A stretch of 64,000 nt of DNA from Tetracentron sinense (taxonomy: Eukaryota > Streptophyta > Magnoliopsida > Trochodendrales > Trochodendraceae). The stretch is from NCBI GenBank assembly GCA_015143295.1, contig CM026566.1:9163072-9227071 (forward strand), written 5' to 3'. Below, in pieces: positions 1 through 10,435 of the stretch (its first letter is position 1; every line of letters begins with the position of its first letter). The notes beneath the pieces are model-generated. The model was given only the letters and a program-made list of their open reading frames with translations, was not told the origin of the DNA and ran no database searches. A program made the position numbers and the translations under genes.

Positions 1-201
1 TTATGTTAACTTGGAATACTATTTTGGATCATCAGAAGAAATGAAAATTTGTTTACGCTTCCGCATATATGATAGCTTCCGCGCTCTGATTATCGTTATG
101 AGTACTGTATTTTATCTTGTGCATTACAGGATGGTTTGTTAGGTTCGCAGTGTGACACCTAAAATATCCCTAAACTCCTAGGGGTATTTTGGGGCGTTAC
201 A
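1..201 (+). repeat. 3' tail of the 5' LTR of A1
   Basis: These bases match 7533-7733, the end of the 3' LTR, with essentially no difference, and end in ACA directly before the primer binding site. Only the last twelfth or so of a 2.4 kb LTR is visible. Confidence 0.95.
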
Positions 202-204
202 GAG

Positions 205-216
205 TGGTATCAGAGC
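205..216 (+). other. Primer binding site of A1 (initiator tRNA-Met type)
   Basis: TGGTATCAGAGC starts three bases after the LTR end. This is the usual plant primer site complementary to the 3' end of initiator tRNA-Met, where minus-strand DNA synthesis starts. Confidence 0.9.
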
Positions 217-528
217 TCTAGGCATTAGAGTCCCTAGGGTCACTTAGATGATTGAACAAGGTATTAGAATCACCTTAGAGAGTTGTATTCCAAGTATAGG
301 CTAACAAGTTAGTCTTAGTCAAAATGGGTTGAACTTCAACCGAACATAGAGTCCTACGCTAGGAACGCGGATTGTATGTTATGCTATTGTGTTATATACC
401 ATATGTGCATTAATTGTGTTGTGCTTATTAAGTATGCTTGATGAATATGTATTGAGCGAATTACGAAATTTGTACTAATTGTGTATCCAAGTTAGACTCA
501 TGTTGTATTGTCGTTCTCAGGAGAAATC
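217..528 (+). other. Untranslated leader between primer site and gag of A1
   Basis: No convincing reading frame. The same leader is nearly identical at 61454-61764 (A5), and its middle part (TATTCCAAGTATAG...) reappears in diverged form near 11833 ahead of another gag fragment, which helps date that fragment to the same lineage. Confidence 0.7.
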
Positions 529-1782
529 ATGAGACGCAATACCCGGGGTCGCGGGTACAACACGAGGGGTAATGGAGGTGATGCTCCATCGGGTGATGAT
601 CAACCCGACTTTGCCCAAGCATTCGCATCCATAGCCGAGACCTTGGCTATGTTGGCGGCAAGGCAACCGGCCACTCCGCCTAATGCGGCACTCATACCGG
701 CTCCTCCTAACCGAGCCCAAGCCGGGATAGAAGCTTTTCGGAGGATGAGGCCTCCAACTTTTTGTGGAAGCATTGATCCACTTGTTGCCGAGGGTTGGAT
801 CCGGCAACTTGAGAAGATATTCTCGGTATTAGCACCTACTGAAGTGGAAAGGGTCACATGGGCCGCCTTTATGCTTGAAGGCGAGGCCGATCATTGGTGG
901 AAGTCTGCACTTCGGACCCGAGAGTTGACCCGGCAAGGTCAAGATTGGACTTGGGAGGAATTCTTGGAGGTTTTCAACAAGAAGTACTTCCCAGTCGGGA
1001 TGAAAGAAAAGATGGAAGTCGAATTCATTACCTTGGAGCAAGGTAATATGTCCATAGCGGCTTATGAAGCCAAATTTTCAGAGCTATCTCGATTTGCTCC
1101 ACACATGATAGCGACCGAGGCTATGAAGGCCCGGAAATTCGAGAGGGGGTTGAAGGCATATCTCAAGGATCGAGTCTCGATGTTTAGACATGAGACATAT
1201 TCTGAAGTGGTTGATAAAGCACTATTGGCCGAGTCGAACTCCGAGGAGTTCTTCAAAAGGAGAGGAATGGAAAAAGGACAGTCGAGTAGTTCAGGGGAGA
1301 AAAGAGCAAGGACGAGCTTGTATCAGTCTGCAGGCCCGGCTCAGTCACAGAGGATGTATTCAGCACCATAGGCTCCCCGCTCTTTCGCTCCACCGGCTTT
1401 TCGCCCGGCTACCTCATATGCTCCTCGCCCCGCAGTTACTCAGGCTACGGGGTATGCTTCGTCCTCCTATTTGCATGATGTTTGCACTCTTTGTGGGAGG
1501 AGGCATCCAGCGGGAGAATGCCGGAGAGTTTCAGGAAGTTGCTTCCATTGTGGTGACCAAGGCCACATGGTCAGAGATTGTCCCCGGCGTCAATTGCCAA
1601 CTCAGTCTTCAGGGAGCAGGCCCCCGGTTAGGCAGACATCTCAGCCTAGCTCTTCTCAGGCTTCGAGGGCCTCACAGTCTACCCGGCCTCCTCGCCCAGC
1701 CACACAGGGCCGAGTCTTTGCCTTATCCGAGAGAGACGCACGTGCATCCGACAATGTCGTGCAAGGTACGCACGAATTCTAG
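529..1782 (+). pseudogene. gag: gag of A1 (capsid and nucleocapsid), interrupted
   Basis: The start ATG at 529 was chosen because the product then begins MRRNTRGRG, as in the D element on the other strand. A retrotransposon gag core follows (EGEADHWW, TWEEFLEVFNKKYFP, LEQGNMS, AKFSELSRFAP), then a basic, Ser/Pro-rich region and a zinc knuckle CFHCGDQGHMVRDC, preceded by a second cysteine-histidine motif CTLCGRRHPAGEC. The product would form the virus-like particle and bind element RNA in the cytoplasm. The A5 copy at 61765 is the uninterrupted counterpart. This copy has about one break. Confidence 0.88.
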
Positions 1783-1902
1783 AATTTAAATTGTGTAAAA
1801 TTTCTATGGTTTGCTTTGTGAGTTTCTATACTAAGGGTTACCTATGTATGATGCTTGTTGTTTGAAATCTACTAATAGTAGTCACTTAATCGCACAGGCG
1901 CT
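1783..1902 (+). other. Spacer between gag and pol of A1
   Basis: About 120 bases with no coding character. The same spacer lies at 63019-63139 in A5, and a spacer sits at the matching place in the D element, so the layout with gag and pol in separate frames is a property of the lineage. Confidence 0.65.
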
Positions 1903-4900
1903 TTGTTAGTGAACGAATGTCTTGCCCGAGTGTTGATGGACATAGGATCCACTCACTCCTTTGTGTCGCCTAGTTTCGCAAAGGGATTTTTGACTGAGGC
2001 TACTCCGTTAAAGCAGGAGTTGACCATTGCAACTCCACTCGGCAAGTCAGTTGATACGGACAAGATATTCAGGGATAGTGTGGTTCAAGTGGGGGAGAAT
2101 GAACTATTAGCCGATCTCATCGTCCTAGATTTTCAAGACTTGGATTTTGATGTCATCTTAGGGATGGATTGGTTGTCAAACCATCACGGGCATGTTGCGT
2201 GTTTTGAGAAGATGGTGAATTTCAAGCCGGAAGGGGGTAAGCCTTTTCACTTCCGAGGATTAAGAGAGAGGGACATTGCTCGCCTCGCAGCCTTGAGTGT
2301 AACAAACCTAGAAGCACAAAACTCCTCGGCCATTCCGGTCGTGAGTGATTTCTTGGACGTGTTTCCGGAGGAACTTCCTGGGTTACCTCCGAATCGGGAG
2401 ATTGAGTTCACTATAGAGCTTACTCCGGGCACCGCTCCAATTTCAAGAGCCCTATATAGAATGGCCCCGATAGAGCTTGAAGAATTGAAGAAGCAAATTG
2501 AGGAGTTACAACAACTTGGTTTCATCCAACCAAGTGTGTCACCGTGGGGAGCTCCGGTCCTTTTTGTAAAGAAGAAAGACGGGTCGATGAGAATGTGTAT
2601 AGACTACCGTCAGTTGAACAAGGTAACTATCAAGAATTGTTATCCCTTGCCAAGGATCGATGACTTGTTCGACCAACTGAAGGGAGCGAGATTCTTCTCC
2701 AAAATTGATCTTAGGTCGGGGTATCATCAATTAAGGATCAAGGCGGAAGATGTTCCGAAGACGGCCTTCAGGACTCGGTATGGGCATTACGAGTTCCTTG
2801 TCATGCCTTTTGGGCTGACGAATGCACTGGCGGCATTCATGGATTTGATGAACCGGGTGTTCCGATCTTACTTGGATCGATGCGTGATTGTATTCATTGA
2901 TGACATTTTGGTGTATTCCCAGACACGGGAAGATCACGCGCGAGACCTCCGCCTTGCTCTGGAGATGTTGAGAGAGCATAGGCTATATGCCAAATTGAGT
3001 AAGTGCGAGTTCTGGTTAGAGAAGGTCGCATTTCTTGGACACGTGGTGTCGGCCGTGGGCATTTCTGTAGATCCAGCCAAGGTTGAGGCAGTCATGAGTT
3101 GGGAGAGGCCCAAGAGCGTCACGGAGATACGTAGTTTCCTCGGATTGGCAGGCTACTACCGGAGATTTGTGGAGGGATTCTCCAGTCTGGCTGCACCTCT
3201 CACCTACTTGACAAGGAAAAATGCAGAGTTCAGTTGGAGTGACCGATGTGAAGTAAGTTTCCAAGAGTTGAAGAAACGCCTCACCACAGCCCCTGTCCTT
3301 ACTGTGCCATCTGGACCTTTTGAGTATGAGGTGTATAGTGATGCCTCGCACGTCGGACTCGGGTGTGTCCTAATGCAACACAAGAAAGTTATTGCCTATG
3401 CATCAAGGCAGTTGAAAGAGCATGAAAAGAACTACCCCACTCACGACTTGGAGCTTGCGGCGGTCGTGTTTGCACTTAAAATTTGGCGACATTATCTGTA
3501 CGGGGTGGAGTTCTATGTGTACACGGACCACAAGAGCCTCAAGTATCTCTTTTCCCAAAAAGAGTTAAACTTACGACAACGGCGTTGGATTGAGTTCTTA
3601 AAGGACTACGAGTGCACTATCCAATATCACCCGGGAAAAGCAAATGTGGTGGCAGACGCTCTGAGTAGGAAACCATCGGGGTTGTTGGCTCACATGTTGG
3701 TGCGGGAATGGAGACTGTTAGACGATTTGGCAAATCTAGACATCAGTGTGAACGATTCTGTCCGCAGTCCGGTTTTGGCAAATGTTACAGTTCGGCCGTA
3801 CCTTATAGACTTGATCCAGGAGTATCAAGCCACAGACACTGACTTGTTGGCTTTCCGGGATAAGGAAGTGGCCAAGGGTAGTACGGACTTCTCTCTCACT
3901 AGCCGAGGTGCTATTACATTCAAGGGAAGACTTTGTGTCCCAGCCAATGTAGACCTTCGGAGAGAGATTATGGACGAAGCTCACCGGTCTAAGTATACAG
4001 TGCATCCCGGAGGGACAAAGATGTACCGGAACCTCAAGAGTCACTTTTGGTGGCGAAACATGAAGAGGGAGGTTGCGGAGTATGTGGCACGGTGTTTGGT
4101 GTGCCAACAGGTGAAAGCGGAGCATTTGAGACCGGCGGGTCTTTTGCAGTCTCTCCCTATTCCCGAGTGGAAATGGGAACATATCTCTATAGACTTCATC
4201 GTGGGATTGCCGAAGACGGTTAGGAAGACTGATGCTATATGGGTAGTTATTGATAGACTCACGAAGTCCGCTCATTTCTTACCGTACCGGACTACATTCA
4301 ACTCCAATCAGTTAGCGGAGCTATACATCAAGGAAATAGTCCGATTACACGGGGTGCCAGTGAGTATTGTGTCGGATAGAGACCCAAGATTCACATCCAG
4401 GTTTTGGAAAAGTTTTCAAGGTGCAATGGGCTCCCGATTAGACTTTAGCACAGCTTTCCACCAACAGACCGACGGGCAAACCGAGAGGGTGAATCAGGTT
4501 ATTGAAGATATGCTCCGAGCATGTATGCTAGATTTCAAGGGAAGTTGGGAAGATCACCTACCTTTGGTGGAATTTGCTTACAACAACAGTTATCAAGAAA
4601 GCATACAAATGGCGCCTTTCGAGGCTTTGTACGGAAGGAGTTGTAGATCCCCGTTGTATTGGGATGAAGTGGGAGAAAGAAAGATTTTGGGCCCCGAGTT
4701 AATTGAACAAACCGCGGATAGGGTCAAGCTTATCCGGGAGAGGTTAAAGACCGCACATGATAGACAGAAAAGCTATGCCGACAACCGAAGGAGGGACCTT
4801 GAATTCCGAGTCGGTGATTTTGTGTTTGTAAGGATTTCACCAACCAAAGGTGTTATGCGATTCGGGAAGAGAGGCAAGCTTAGCCCGAGATATGTGGGTC

Positions 4901-5229
4901 CGTTCGAGATCATTACTCGAGTTGGCGAGGTTGCTTACCGTGTTGCTTTGCCCGCTCACATGGCGGCGGTCCATAATGTATTTCATGTCTCTATGCTCCG
5001 GAAGTACATCTCGGATCCTTCTCATGTCATCGAGCTTGATCCGATTGAGATCCGAGAGGACCTCACTTTAGTTGAGAAGCCGGTTCATATTTTGGATAGG
5101 AGAGATCAAGTGCTTCGCAACAAGACTATTCCGCTAGTCCTCGTGCAATGGCAACATCATGCACGAGAAGAAGCCACGTGGGAGCGTGAAGCCGAAGTCA
5201 AAGCAAAGTATCCCGAGTTGTTTGAATAG
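1903..5229 (+). CDS. pol: pol of A1: protease, RT, RNase H, integrase, chromodomain-like tail
   Basis: One open frame of about 1108 codons. Approximate order: aspartic protease near residues 1-110 ([17 protein letters not shown]); reverse transcriptase 165-420 ([14 protein letters not shown], then the FIDD catalytic box near 331-334); RNase H 470-600 ([27 protein letters not shown]); integrase 690-990 (HHCC zinc region ending CLVCQQ, DDE core with VSDRDPRF and [12 protein letters not shown]); then a GPFEI module and a chromodomain-like tail ([16 protein letters not shown]). Chromodomains in this group are known to steer integration to heterochromatin. No ATG lies near the start: the first codon counted is TTG and the frame follows a non-coding spacer after gag. 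The frame looks whole over its length. Confidence 0.93.
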   Translation: MLVNECLARVLMDIGSTHSFVSPSFAKGFLTEATPLKQELTIATPLGKSVDTDKIFRDSVVQVGENELLADLIVLDFQDLDFDVILGMDWLSNHHGHVACFEKMVNFKPEGGKPFHFRGLRERDIARLAALSVTNLEAQNSSAIPVVSDFLDVFPEELPGLPPNREIEFTIELTPGTAPISRALYRMAPIELEELKKQIEELQQLGFIQPSVSPWGAPVLFVKKKDGSMRMCIDYRQLNKVTIKNCYPLPRIDDLFDQLKGARFFSKIDLRSGYHQLRIKAEDVPKTAFRTRYGHYEFLVMPFGLTNALAAFMDLMNRVFRSYLDRCVIVFIDDILVYSQTREDHARDLRLALEMLREHRLYAKLSKCEFWLEKVAFLGHVVSAVGISVDPAKVEAVMSWERPKSVTEIRSFLGLAGYYRRFVEGFSSLAAPLTYLTRKNAEFSWSDRCEVSFQELKKRLTTAPVLTVPSGPFEYEVYSDASHVGLGCVLMQHKKVIAYASRQLKEHEKNYPTHDLELAAVVFALKIWRHYLYGVEFYVYTDHKSLKYLFSQKELNLRQRRWIEFLKDYECTIQYHPGKANVVADALSRKPSGLLAHMLVREWRLLDDLANLDISVNDSVRSPVLANVTVRPYLIDLIQEYQATDTDLLAFRDKEVAKGSTDFSLTSRGAITFKGRLCVPANVDLRREIMDEAHRSKYTVHPGGTKMYRNLKSHFWWRNMKREVAEYVARCLVCQQVKAEHLRPAGLLQSLPIPEWKWEHISIDFIVGLPKTVRKTDAIWVVIDRLTKSAHFLPYRTTFNSNQLAELYIKEIVRLHGVPVSIVSDRDPRFTSRFWKSFQGAMGSRLDFSTAFHQQTDGQTERVNQVIEDMLRACMLDFKGSWEDHLPLVEFAYNNSYQESIQMAPFEALYGRSCRSPLYWDEVGERKILGPELIEQTADRVKLIRERLKTAHDRQKSYADNRRRDLEFRVGDFVFVRISPTKGVMRFGKRGKLSPRYVGPFEIITRVGEVAYRVALPAHMAAVHNVFHVSMLRKYISDPSHVIELDPIEIREDLTLVEKPVHILDRRDQVLRNKTIPLVLVQWQHHAREEATWEREAEVKAKYPELFE

Positions 5230-5321
5230 ACTTGTGCATATGGCTTGTAATTTTGTTTTGATTTTGTGCATGTATGTATCGTCCAAATTTCGGAGACAAA
5301 ATTTTTGTAAGGGGGGGAGAA
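5230..5321 (+). other. 3' untranslated region and polypurine tract of A1
   Basis: The tract AAGGGGGGGAGA (5309-5320) sits one base before the 3' LTR. Polypurine tracts prime plus-strand DNA synthesis. It is preceded by TTCGGAGACAAAATTTTTG, a block also seen in front of the LTR of D on the other strand. Confidence 0.88.
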
Positions 5322-5523
5322 TGTAGCACCCCGGACTTTTTCATCCTTAATGAATAGCACCTTCGTAGCTAATTGGCCTTTTTTGTAGTCTAATTAATAA
5401 ATAAGGGAGAAATCGGAAATTCCGAAACATCAGGAATGTGCGTTTTCGAAAGACGAACCCAACGCAAGTTGAATCGTCGAAATCCGACGAGCGAGTCAAA
5501 AGATATGGTCAAAACAGTCCAGA

Positions 5524-5722
5524 CATACAGAGAACCGATCGCTCGGTCCAGTCAGCGATCGATCGGTCCATAACCGATCGATCGGAAGCTATCGCGCGGT
5601 CAGAAATTTTGTATGGGGAAATTTTCCAGAGAGTGAGTTTTTGACCGGTCGATCGGTCATAAACACTGATCGCTCGGTAGGCAACCGATCGATCGGTCAT
5701 AACCACCGATCGCTCGGTCTTC
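5524..5722. promoter_or_regulatory. Array of CpG-rich palindromes in the U3 part of LTR A
   Basis: Two clusters of a 14-base palindrome, ACCGATCGATCGGT, and its close variants such as ACCGATCGCTCGGT. The clusters flank a fixed spacer containing TATGGGGAAATTTTCCAGAGAG-like sequence. The array lies upstream of the presumed start of transcription. The position and motif clustering suggest binding sites for a regulator; that role is inferred. Confidence 0.6.
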
Positions 5723-6710
5723 GCGTTTTTGCAGAAATTTCAGTAAGGGCGTTTTCGTCTTTTGGGTGTTAAACCCTTACCCATAAGGGTTTGCTCGACC
5801 CTTTGAGGCCTCACTTACAACATTTGAGGGATTTTGAGAGATAGAGAGAGAAGAGGAGAAAGCTCTAACCTAGGGTTTGGTTTTGAGAAGGAAATCAAAG
5901 GGGGTTTAAGAACCATAGCTCACCCCAACTCGAGTTGCTTCAAAATGGAGGCTCAAGCTCGTGTGTGAACCATTCTCCAAGCTAGGGCAGCAACCCAAGC
6001 ACGTTTTTGAAAGGGGTTTCTTCCCCAACTCAAGTCTCCTTCAAGCAAAGGTGTTCTTCTTTCAAGTTGGAGCTTCAATCAAGGTTTCTACCAAGGATCA
6101 AGCCTTGATTTAAGGTTAGTACACCCTACTAACTTACCCTAGCAATAAATCTAGGTTTTTCCTTATGAAATATGATTCTTGTTAGTGTGTTTTATTCCTT
6201 GCAAAATGTGTCATCTATAATAAATATAAACAAGATAAAGAAAGAGTAGGGATGCTTGGATGGAGGTTGGATACGGCGATTGGATGCCGAATGTGTGATA
6301 TATGATGTGTGGGATGTGGATTGGAAAAATGGAGGATGGGCATTGTACAAATGACAAACTTACCCTTGTATGATTGAATGGAAAATATGCATTAAAAAGA
6401 AGGAGATAAACTACTAAGGAATAACGTATGAAAGTGTTTGACAAAATGCCTAAACTATGAATAAATGATCTCAATGAAGGACATGGAAATGGGTTTTATG
6501 CATGCGTCCTTATAAATGATAAATTGATCAAATGTTATGCAAACTACTTATGTTACTTATGTTCATATCATGAATTGAATTATAATGTCATATTTGGTTA
6601 TTTTCATTATCATGATTGTCACTATGGACACGTACACGAGCACGCATGATAGCATGAACCGTGATTTCAAGAGCATGTGCATATAATAAACAACAAGAAA
6701 TATTACATGT

Positions 6711-7020
6711 CAAGGAGGTTGGTAGCCCAGGGACATTCGGGTGCTAGCCTCTGGCTCACAAGTGCATTTCATAACAAGGAGGTTGGTAGCCCAGGGACAT
6801 TCGGGTGCTAGCCTCTGGCTCACAAGTGCATTTCATATCAAGGAGGTTGGTAGCCCAGGGACATTCGGGTGCTAACCTCTGGCTCACAAGTGCATTTCAT
6901 AACAAGGAGGTTGGTAGCCCAGGGACATTCGGGTGCTAACCTCTGGCTCACAAGTGCATTGCATATCAAGGAGGTTGGCAGCCCAGGGAGATTCGGGTGC
7001 TAGCCTCTGGCTCACAAGTT
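6711..7020. repeat. Five tandem 64-bp repeats in LTR A
   Basis: Copies start at 6711, 6775, 6839, 6903 and 6967, an exact 64-base period. Each holds CAAGGAGGTTGGTAGCCCAG and ends near CTCTGGCTCACAAG. Differences between units are few, so the array is recently homogenised. The unit length differs in other A copies (69-70 bases at 38164-38570). Confidence 0.93.
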
Positions 7021-7308
7021 TACAAGATGGAGGTGTACAAGAGGATGATCATGCATTCATGCATGCACGCATACATGATTTCTACGAGGCATACCGGGAC
7101 ATGACAAGGGTTTTCAAGCATGAGTTTTATCGGCATTTTCGCATTCATGTACGCACGTCAGGATGCTTGTATTGTGTCATGCCCTATACTGTTTCTTTGT
7201 GATGTTTCTATTACTGCTTGTATGATATTATTATTATGTGTTTTTATTATTGTTATGGTCTGCTAGTAGCTTGTACTCGCTGAGTATTCCATGCTCAGCC
7301 GTACTTTC

Positions 7309-7449
7309 ATGTCGGCAGGTACTGAGGGAGCCCTCGACCCGGAGCCTTGGGTCGAGGAAGAGTATACAGAGGAGAGAGAGTCGGCTATCCCATTACAGTC
7401 TCAGGCGGACCGAGACCTCGATGCGTGGCCATACCTCGACTACTGTTGA
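7309..7449 (+). CDS. Conserved acidic short ORF inside LTR A (46 codons)
   Basis: ATG at 7309, stop TGA at 7447. The product starts MSAGTEGALDPEPWVEEEY and ends WPYLDYC; it is acidic, with no signal peptide or membrane segment. It lies near the LTR 3' end, so in element RNA it would precede gag. Matching frames occur in eight other LTRs here. Between subfamilies the changes fall mostly at third codon positions (for example Asp-Arg-Asp-Leu-Asp coded differently in A and B while the residues stay the same). Its function is unknown to me; translation is inferred from this pattern. Confidence 0.6.
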   Translation: MSAGTEGALDPEPWVEEEYTEERESAIPLQSQADRDLDAWPYLDYC

Positions 7450-7733
7450 GGGGAGAGTATGAGAGGGTTTGGTATATTTTGATATTTTGATAGGTGGGCC
7501 TGTCCACCTTAGGCTTAGACATGTCTTGTATTTATGTTAACTTGGAATACTATTTTGGATCATCAGAAGAAATGAAAATTTGTTTACGCTTCCGCATATA
7601 TGATAGCTTCCGCGCTCTGATTATCGTTATGAGTACTGTATTTTATCTTGTGCATTACAGGATGGTTTGTTAGGTTCGCAGTGTGACACCTAAAATATCC
7701 CTAAACTCCTAGGGGGTATTTTGGGGCGTTACA

Positions 7734-9259
7734 GTTCAAGGCTACTTGCAAAGATGTTCAAAGAAATTGGATTCTCTAAATCCTGAGCATATATGCAAAG
7801 GAAAGAAATCCAAGATTTTCCAAAGAAAAAATATTCTAGTAGTATGGACAAGGGCTCTTCTGAGAAGAAAAGGAAAGTATAAGGAATGTGCTTCATAGTG
7901 AAGCAGTTAGTCATTTGATACAGGACAAACCTTTGGAAGGATTGTTCAACTTGTATACTCATCGATTCCAACTTAAATTATTGGAACCTCTAGCTACTAA
8001 TGCTTGGTATGACCTTGCATAAGTGCAATAGTTGCATGTTTGCTAAGGAGAAGAAGAAGTCTGAGTAGATAAAACTTCTACTTGGAAATGAGACAAAAGT
8101 AATAGTGGTTATAGCCACCATTGGGATGTTTTAGTGAAAACTAGCTCAAGATAGGGTTTTATTCTTAGAGACTAGGTATGTGTCAATTACTTGTAGAAAT
8201 TAGATTTCTTAAATTGTTACTATTATAACATTAATTAGTATCTGACACATCCCTTAGTCTTTATGAACTTAATTCATATGAGTAATTATCGTGGAGAAAG
8301 ATGTCTTCCTGTATTGTAATAGTACACACGGATGATCGTAGCTAACTTTATTTCACCTTATTTGAAAAGTTCAAGGAATTCCGCAATGAAATAAAGAAAC
8401 AGCTAGGTAAGTCTTCCATGAATGAGAAGAGCACCTCTTAATAGAAATTTCATAAGCTACTCTTATTACATCTTATCTCAAATAATTCTCATAACAAACC
8501 ATAGCATGATGGTGTTGTTAAATCTAACAATATTGGATATGATTCGATAGAAGATGAGCTTGGGATTCGCATTAGAGACACTTAGTCTCAATTCCTGGAT
8601 AACAAAAGATATTTGTAAAATAGGAATACAAGTTTCCTATGAGAGAAACTGAATCTAGAATTGTATTAGAAGTGGAAACCCAATAGACCGATAACTATGA
8701 GAATTAATAAAATCAACTCTCCAATCTCTTCATACCTAAATAGTACACTAGAACCCACAGATCCCAGAATCTGTAATTGGACTAACTTTTGTTCTGATGA
8801 AGTAATCAAACTGTTTGGTTTTCATCTAAAAATTAAAAGTATCCTTTATGTACAAACTGGTTAGTGGGAGCATGATTACTTTCCTGGCTCTATGCAAATA
8901 ATAATATTTTGCTCATTGTGAATGTAGTATAAATATTATTCTTCTCTCCTAGATGTGATCTAATAATTTTGCAACGAAGGACAAAATTTTAACATCATGT
9001 TTTCTTAGTCCTAAAGAGTTTGGAGACAAAAGAAAAAATGATATTGTTATTCTCCCAATAACAGTTATGTTTTTGTGCAAGTAAGATTCCAAGAAAAGAG
9101 TTTTCTATCTTTAGAGCATGGAATCTATTTCTCTTAGATATATGATATGATAAGACAATATATTTGTACAAGAGCGGATATTCATCATATGTTGATGTGA
9201 TAAGATATTGGTCAGATTAGTCTGGAGCATTGTACAATGGTAAAGGACAAGTATGTTAA
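7734..9259 (+). mobile_element. Decayed Ty1/copia remnant, first part
   Basis: No long frame survives. Short stretches still read like copia polyprotein, for example an integrase-like TDD...FEKFKEFRNEIKKQLGKS segment near 8330-8420 and IAxIG-type protease-region residues near 8100-8140. The orientation is plus. It abuts the end of the A1 LTR and continues after the solo LTR at 11285. It is heavily broken and old. Confidence 0.55.
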
Positions 9260-9526
9260 TGTAGAACCCCAGATTTTCATTTGCACAGTACTAGTGAATA
9301 GTATTGTGAATAGTGCTATTAAATGTGTGTTTTAAAACCAAAATGGTTCAATGTATGATTGGATTGTATGATTTATGATAATGATGTTGTTGTGTTTAAC
9401 AATGAGTTATGGAGTGGGTTTTAAGGTCTTAAGGACCTTTGGTAATGTTTAAAAAGTGTTGAGGCTTAAACCAATGAGAAAGAAAATGAGAAAATGGGAA
9501 AAACAGAAGAAAGCTGGGGCAACAGT

Positions 9527-9745
9527 TCGAACGGTTCCCATGACCGTTCAAACGATGGCAGTGGATGATGAATAAAATTTCAGCATTCGAAAACAGTAAC
9601 GTAAAGCGTTCAAATGGTTCAAGACCATTCGAATGATCCTAGTAAATATTGAATAAGAATTTTGGAAACCAAAAACAGTAGGCATGACTGTTCAAACAAT
9701 CACACCACCATTCGAGCAATCAAAAGACCGTTCGAACGGTCATGC
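9527..9745. promoter_or_regulatory. Palindrome array in LTR B (TTCGAA core)
   Basis: Several copies and half-copies of GTTCGAACGGT and ACCGTTCGAACGG-like motifs, at the same LTR position as the GATCGATC palindromes of subfamily A. It ends about 60 bases before the TATA box. Binding-site function is inferred. Confidence 0.55.
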
Positions 9746-9803
9746 ACAGTAAAGTCGCAAAAAAGCACAAATACAGGATTTTTAGGGTTTCAACCCCTTG
9801 GGC

Positions 9804-9811
9804 TATAAATA
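9804..9811 (+). promoter_or_regulatory. TATA box of LTR B
   Basis: TATAAATA within GGGCTATAAATAGAGG, a classic plant core promoter. The same box is at 43815-43822 in the other B LTR. It places the transcription start about 30 bases downstream, leaving most of the LTR in the transcribed leader. Confidence 0.75.
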
Positions 9812-10435
9812 GAGGTCATTTTCGGGGATTTAGAATAACACAAAACCTAAGAGGGATTTTGGGAGATAAAGGAGAAGGAGTTAGGGTTTTGAGAAGGGAT
9901 ATTATCAAGGATCAAAGGTGATGCCCAAATCTCACCTCCAAAGCTTCTTAATCGCAAGAACCATACGGATTCAAGCTCAAAGAGGTAAATACACTCCACT
10001 AGCTAGTTGTTGTAAACCATTAATGAGAAACATGGGTTTCTTGATATGTATAGCCTTTTATATGTGTAGATATACTCTACTAAACCTAGCTCGTTGTATT
10101 TCATTAATAGAAATTAGTTTTGTTTGATTTTTGGCAAATCAAGGTCTATGACCTTAATCCTTTTTGTAAATTATAACCATGTTATTAAATGATTAGTGAT
10201 TTTGCTTGTTATTGCTCACCTATGATCACGTCCACTTCTATATTGAGATTTTCGTTTTGAATCAACATGAGTTTTGTCTTAAAGAATGATTTTTGGCCTG
10301 AAAAGGAGTTTTATCTCGATGTGAAGGTTTTCTTAAAGTAGAATTTGGTTTTGAAAGAACTCAAGGGCTTGATGCCTTGCTTGTAAAGTTTCGTAATCAA
10401 GAGCATGAGGCCTTGCTTGTAAAGTTTTGTGAAGA

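Larger units (their letters stand above)
1..7733 (+). mobile_element. Ty3/gypsy chromovirus A1 (Tekay/Del-like), 5' LTR mostly outside window
   Basis: Order seen: LTR tail (1-201), primer binding site, gag, protease-RT-RNase H-integrase with chromodomain-like end, polypurine tract, full 3' LTR (5322-7733, TG...CA). The visible 201 bases of the 5' LTR match the 3' LTR almost base for base, so the insertion is recent. Domain order and C-terminal tail place it in the chromovirus branch; the Tekay/Del assignment rests on recalled family resemblance. It looks close to whole, with about one break. It lies next to decayed copia sequence at its 3' side; the target duplication cannot be checked because the 5' end is outside the window. 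Confidence 0.93.
5322..7733 (+). repeat. 3' LTR of A1, subfamily A, 2412 bp
   Basis: Begins TGTAGCACCCCGGAC directly after the polypurine tract and ends GGGGCGTTACA, the same end that precedes the primer site. Blocks in order: conserved head; a block with CAACGCAAGTTGAATCGTC; palindrome array; a GA-rich leader; a donor-like AAG/GTTAGT (6112-6120); 64-bp tandem repeats; an inverted repeat GCTGAG...CTCAGC (7279-7299); and a short acidic reading frame. The nearly identical LTR in A5 and two solo copies show an active recent history. Confidence 0.95.

Noticed and set aside
2247-5071. Antisense frames of 60-180 codons across A1 pol
   Set aside because: They are shadows of the pol frame and have no independent conservation or known domain.
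6711-7020. CRISPR-like array of regular repeats
   Set aside because: The units are head-to-tail tandem copies with no unique spacers, inside a plant LTR.
7734-9259. A possible host gene next to A1
   Set aside because: Short matches to copia integrase and protease-region residues, and continuation into a copia LTR start at 11516, explain it better.
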